From an uncultured Kiritimatiellota bacterium (GTDB lineage Bacteria > Verrucomicrobiota > Kiritimatiellia > RFP12 > DVOR01), in NCBI GenBank assembly GCA_944391055.1, contig CALXSF010000007.1, positions 79,101 through 143,100 of the forward strand: a stretch of DNA of 64,000 bases, read 5' to 3'. The position numbers were made by a program, and so were the translations under genes. The notes under the pieces are model-generated. The model worked only from the letters and a program-made list of their open reading frames with translations, was not told where the DNA came from and made no database searches. Shown here piece by piece: positions 59,726 to 64,000 of the stretch (the stretch's first letter is position 1; each line of letters begins with the position of its first letter).

Positions 59726-60640
59726 ATGAAGTTTGACAAGCGCGGCGCGTTGATGGAGACCGAGATCCCCGGCGCGACGAAACTCCAGGGCAAGGTGCGC
59801 GACATCTACGACCTGGGCGACAAAATGCTCATCGTGGTCACCGACCGCCTGAGCGCCTTCGACGTCATCATGGACGACGGCGTCCCCGGCAAGGGCAAGG
59901 TGCTCAACAACATCTCCGTCTTCTGGTTCCGCAAGCTCGCCGGCCTCTGCCCCACCCACCTCATCTCCGACGACGTGGCCGACTATCCCGCCCCCTTCAA
60001 CGCCTGCCCCGAGCTCCGGGGCCGCTCCATGCTCGTGCGCAAGCTCCGGGTCGTCCCCTACGAATGCATCGTCCGCGGCTATCTCACCGGCTCGGGCTGG
60101 GCCGAGTATCGGAAATCCGGCACCGTCAACGGCCAGCCGCTCCGCCCCGGCTACCAAAACGCCTCCAAGCTCGACGAGGTGCTCTTCACCCCCACCACCA
60201 AGGCCGCGATCGGCGACCATGACATGGCCGTCTCCTTCGAGCGGATGGCGCAGGACGTCGGCGCCGAGCTCGCCGGCAAACTCCGCGATCGCTCCATCGC
60301 CCTCTACAAGGCCGCCGCCGAGCACGCCGAGGCCCGCGGCATCATCCTCGCCGACACCAAGTTCGAGTTCGGCCTCGACGAGGCCGGCGACGTCGTCCTC
60401 GCCGACGAGGCCCTCACCCCCGACTCCTCCCGCTTCTGGGACAAGGCCACCTACGCCGTCGGCGCCAACCCCCCCAGCATGGACAAGCAGTTCGTGCGCG
60501 ACTGGCTCGACGCCATCCACTTCAACCACCAGCCCCCCGCGCCCCCGCTGCCCGACGAGGTCATCGCCAAGACCCAGGCCATCTACGCCGAGTGCTACCG
60601 CCGCCTCACCGAAGGCGAAACCTGCGCGCCCGCCCTGTGA
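59726..60640 (+). CDS. purC: phosphoribosylaminoimidazole-succinocarboxamide synthase
   Basis: Joins CAIR and aspartate in purine biosynthesis. The 304-residue protein is of the longer SAICAR-synthase type. It has GKVRDIYDLGDKMLIVVTDRLSAFD, VPYECIVRGYLTGSGWAEY, the ADTKFEFGLDEAG metal-site region and ALTPDSSRFW. AAGGAGC precedes the ATG at 59726. It stands alone. Right after its stop the sequence changes character: the next coding-like DNA belongs to a phage/plasmid-style protein. Confidence 0.96.
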   Translation: MKFDKRGALMETEIPGATKLQGKVRDIYDLGDKMLIVVTDRLSAFDVIMDDGVPGKGKVLNNISVFWFRKLAGLCPTHLISDDVADYPAPFNACPELRGRSMLVRKLRVVPYECIVRGYLTGSGWAEYRKSGTVNGQPLRPGYQNASKLDEVLFTPTTKAAIGDHDMAVSFERMAQDVGAELAGKLRDRSIALYKAAAEHAEARGIILADTKFEFGLDEAGDVVLADEALTPDSSRFWDKATYAVGANPPSMDKQFVRDWLDAIHFNHQPPAPPLPDEVIAKTQAIYAECYRRLTEGETCAPAL

Positions 60641-60782
60641 GCGGCGCGCGCCTGCGCCCACCCTCGTCCGCCGCCAACATGTCCCTGGGGAATCACCTCC
60701 GGGGCGTTCATGCGATTTCGTCCCACTGACGCCTCCCACGCCCAATCTCGCTGACGCATTGACAACCGCGTGCAGATGGTCG

Positions 60783-63700
60783 ACGACGCGGGACGAGCAG
60801 CGCAAGAAGGCGTATCTCGCCGGGCTTGGCTTCTCGGAGACGGACATCGCGAAACTGGAGGACTTGTTCCACGAATTGTACGAGGCCCGCAACGGGGCGC
60901 AGTACGGCTTGGAGGTCGCCTTCAACGCGGACAGTTACAACGCGGCGTTGCGCGCCGCAGGGCTGGATGGCGTGGTGCGCGCCTCGGACGTGGCGGATGC
61001 GGGGCCGGACGGGGAACGCGCTGTGCGGCTCGAAATCTCCGGGCAGGACGGGCGCGGGACGACGGTCGTCATGCGCCAGCGTATCACCGGTGACGAGGCC
61101 ATGGAGCGGCGCGGGTCGTTTGCGAGCGTCGAGGTGCGGAACGCTGAGGGCGGCGAGGGGGTGGACGCGACGCAGGTCGTGGACGACCTCATCGAAATCC
61201 GCGAGCAGAGCATGGCGGGCACCACGTTCGTGCTGGGCCACGAACTGGCGCACAACCTGCTCGACGTCATGCGCCGCACCGGGACGCTGACCCCGGAGCG
61301 GGAGGCGGCGTTGCGCGAGCGTTTCGCCACCAAGGACGGGGCCTTCGACGAGGAGGCTTTCGCGGACGCGTTCGGCGACAGGTTGCGCCGGGCTTTCGTG
61401 GTGGGGCAGAGGGAATTGGCGGAGACGCCCGACAACGCGGTTGTGAGGCTTTTGGACGCGTTGGCGGGCTGGGTGGCACGGATTGTCGAGGCGGTGCGCA
61501 GGACGCGCGGAGGGGCCGTCAGAACGCCCACGGACGCGGCTGGCGCGGTGGACGCGCTGGTGCGCGAGACGCCGGTGGGTCAGGAGGTCGAGGACGGGAT
61601 GCGCCGCTCTGGCGTGCCGGTCGATGAGATGAAGGACGTGGGAGGTGAGCAGGATGCCGGAACTGTGCGAACTGGAAGCGACGAAGGAAAAGCGTCAGAG
61701 GGAACTGCTTCGGAGGATGGAGGAAGCGGACAGGAGGGGGGACAACAGGGAACTGTGCCGCCTTCTGATAACGTGGTACGAGACGACGTACAATCTGTCC
61801 CCTTGCGCGCGGACAGGCGGCGGGAACTGCTCGCCAAAATCGCGCAGAGAAGGGGGCGGAAGTTCTCGATTGACGCGGATACCCGAGGCAATTGGGATGA
61901 AGTTGTCAGCACTTTTGTCGACAATTACGGGAACCTTGACCAAGCGTGGTGGACGACGCCAAAGATGATGTTTCGCGGCGCGCCCGACGTCATCCGTTAC
62001 CTCAACCATTATTACCCAACGTTGTTCAGGGACGAGACGGGATACGATTTCGACGAGCGGTTGCCTTTCATGATTGCGCCGAGCACGCTTGCGAAAATAT
62101 ACGGTGGCGCAAGCGGGCGCAGTGTCGGTACGTTGCACGACCACAATCTGACGGAGGAGGACTTGTTCCGTCTCATTGACGCCATCGACAAGCCGCTTGG
62201 TGTCGTCCTCGACAATTACAACGAGCGCAACATCGCGCTTCTCTTTTTCCTTGAGATGGAGGAGCGCGTGGAGAGGGATGACGGAAGCGTGGTTTATGCG
62301 CCCGTCATGGTGCCAATCCGCATTGTGCCGCGCTTTAGAAGAGAGGGGGCTTATTACGAAGTGTCGAGTTCCTACGGATTGGACCAGCGCAGGAAATGGG
62401 ACGGCCTGTTTCACGCCCTTCAACGGGAGCCTGACAGGGTTCTTTACATTGACGAAGGGAGGTTGGATAAGTATCGGACGCCCTACGGGAGCAAGAGAAA
62501 TCTCAACCAGCCTACCAGCGAATCGGGATTGAGGCGCCTCGCCGATTCGCCGCTGAAAGTCATTGCTAAACGCCGTAGGAGCGCCGATGAAAAAGGGCTA
62601 CGCGCATTTGCGCCTGAATGGGGTAACCCTTCTGTGCCTTCAATTATAGACGACGCCGGGGAAGAAACGCAAGAAAAATCTTCGGGCCGCTCGTTTTCCA
62701 CGGAGGCCGTCCTGCCTGAGGAGGACGCGGCGTATCTGAAAGCCGTGGCAGACGGGAACATGGAGGCCGCTGGGCGCATGGTAGAGGATGCGGCGCGGAA
62801 GGCCGGGTACACGATTCAGGGCTTCCATGGGACGGGGCAGTTCGGCTTCACGGTGTTTGACCCGAAGAGAAGCGACGATGGAACTTCGCTCTTTTTCGCC
62901 GGGGACAGGGAGTTGGCCACAACTTATCTTTACAAAGAAATCAGTGACATAGGCGCGTCTTCGTCTGACGACACGTCCGTCCGCAATATTCATGAAACCA
63001 GGGGCGGGTTGGACTTGGATGTCAACGCGAGTTATCCTGACGACGCGGCGTTTATCCAAGCGGTCAAAACCGAGGTTGAAAGGCGTGGCGGACGTCTTCG
63101 TGTCATCCATCTGAATGCAGGTGAGAACACTTACGACAACAAGGAACTTCGCCGTGCGTCGATTGGAAGACGAATCGATTCGGTGGAAGTGGATTATATT
63201 TTAGTTAAAGCCCCCAAAAGACATGGGGAGTGGGATACGTTTGCCTATGCTTCTCCGGATTCCAGAAAACGTATTCAAGAAAAATACAACGGATACAAGG
63301 ACACGCTCGATGAACTACAGGGAGAGACAGCAGGTTATATTAAACGAGACTGGGACGCGGGCAATGACACGTTCGGCATTTATGGCGTGGCGCTCCGCAT
63401 GGAGAACCCGCTTCACGTGGACGCAGAAGGGAAGCCTTGGTCTGCAATGACGTTCTCTTTGCTCGGCTCGAACAGAAAGACGTGGAAGACGCGCGACATC
63501 GCGGCCTATGCGAAGAAGCATGGTTATGATGGGGTGATAATTGAAAACGTCCATGACGTGGGTGCCAATCGTATTTCCGGTTTTGAGGATAGGCCAAGGT
63601 CTGTTTATATCGCGTTTAACTCCAATCAGGTGAAGAGCCTTGACCCGGTGACTTATGACGACGCGGGGGGCGTTGTGCCGCTTTCGGAGCGTTTCGACGC

Positions 63701-64000
63701 TGGGAGGCAGGACGTGCGGTGGAGCACGGAGGCCGTGGGCGCGCCGCGCTTTTCGGAGACGGAGGCGGGCAAGCGCGTGGTGGCGCGGCTGGTGGACAAC
63801 CTCATCCGCCATCAGGAGGACTTGGCGTTTGGGAACGCGGCGGTTGAGGGGGCGCTGGAGCAGGGCGGCAACGCGGCGGTGGGGAAGTGGAACCGCGTGG
63901 CGAGCGCGGGGGCGAATGGCTCCGAGAGCCTGCCGGACACGGCGGAGGGGCTGGCGAAGGAGGAGAAGTTCCGGGCGTTCCAGTTCGGGCGGCCGGGCGG
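60783..64000 (+). CDS. phage/plasmid-type large polyvalent protein, incomplete at both ends
   Basis: One frame stays open to the window end (at least 1072 residues). In order it has a region from TTRDEQRKKAYLAGLGF; an HExxH site in VLGHELAHNLLD (61239-61253), probably a metalloprotease; a Gly/Glu/Ser/Thr linker near 61640-61760; and a MuF_C-like domain (about 61850-62550; KMMFRGAPDVIRYLNHYY, GTLHDHNLTEEDLF). A domain matching ADP-ribosyltransferases of polyvalent proteins (ART-PolyVal) follows, starting LPEEDAAYLKAVADGNMEAA, then GFHGTGQFGF (from 62820) and FFAGDRELATTY, and ending SLDPVTYDDAGGVVPLSERF. A further unknown domain begins near 63730. No ATG lies in frame before about 61071 and no ribosome binding site is visible, so the true start is unknown or lost. 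GC content drops at 62000-63600. Such proteins travel in phages and conjugative elements. Confidence 0.75.

Noticed and set aside
1..64000. Search for tRNA, rRNA, CRISPR arrays, insertion sequences and riboswitches
   Set aside because: No T-arm consensus, rRNA-like conserved stretch, regular spacer-repeat array, transposase or known riboswitch core was recognised by eye; tRNAscan-SE and Infernal would be needed to be certain.

Overview
The window is a 64 kb piece of a very GC-rich chromosome from a diderm, peptidoglycan-making, probably anaerobic bacterium of the PVC superphylum. I think a Kiritimatiellota- or Lentisphaerota-like lineage is most likely, but this is inference. The pointers are a 51-residue small basic protein of the PVC type (44489-44644), a PEP-CTERM protein, LPS transport genes (lptE, an LptF/LptG permease), an Mla lipid-transport operon, murD/ftsW/PBP2 for wall synthesis, and pyruvate formate-lyase, formate-THF ligase and rubrerythrin as signs of fermentative, oxygen-sensitive life. 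No rRNA, tRNA, CRISPR array or insertion sequence was seen.

Layout. 1-657 is the end of a pilT-like gene. 729-6519 holds thymidine phosphorylase, an S1-domain protein, an unknown gene and a secreted GH18 enzyme. 7318-20272 is a run of twelve co-directional, mostly overlapping genes: gmk, coaC, mcsA, mcsB-like, LolA-like, AI-2E permease, membrane protein, lptF/G, NERD, tail-specific protease, dxs, mutL. 26536-20286 (minus) is ruvB, a GspG-like protein, a large membrane-TPR protein and murD. It is divergent from a BamD-like gene plus lptE (26601-28192). An ABC-F ATPase (minus) is divergent from cysS-tmk-fhs-panB-SNF2 (30296-37414). pflB and an ECF-type sigma factor follow on the minus strand. 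44370-40551 (minus) is a WP-repeat protein plus mlaE-mlaF-mlaD. Then come the small basic protein, a HAD hydrolase, ftsW and a LysM lipoprotein. 48058-53079 is an EboD-like synthase, a Ser/Thr kinase, an HExxH membrane protein and a sirtuin. 58594-53086 (minus) holds a DUF2264 protein, an ADP-ribosylglycohydrolase, a phosphodiesterase, the PEP-CTERM protein and PBP2. Rubrerythrin and purC follow on the plus strand. From about 60783 to the end there is one open frame with no stop. It encodes a phage/plasmid-style polyvalent protein (HExxH, MuF-like and ADP-ribosyltransferase-like regions) with lower GC than its neighbours, so this end is probably a mobile-element segment or remnant.

Three genome-wide patterns stand out. 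First, about twenty transcription units begin at an extended -10 box (TGnTATAAT-like) with no recognisable -35. Second, in seven units the ATG lies 6-7 nt after that box, so the mRNAs should be leaderless. Third, coding-strand third positions tend to move from G-ending codons near the promoter to C-ending codons further along, often inside one gene. A 53-nt dispersed repeat (44763-44815 and, inverted, 59589-59641, one mismatch) carries its own -10-like box and sits in the two longest gene-free gaps.
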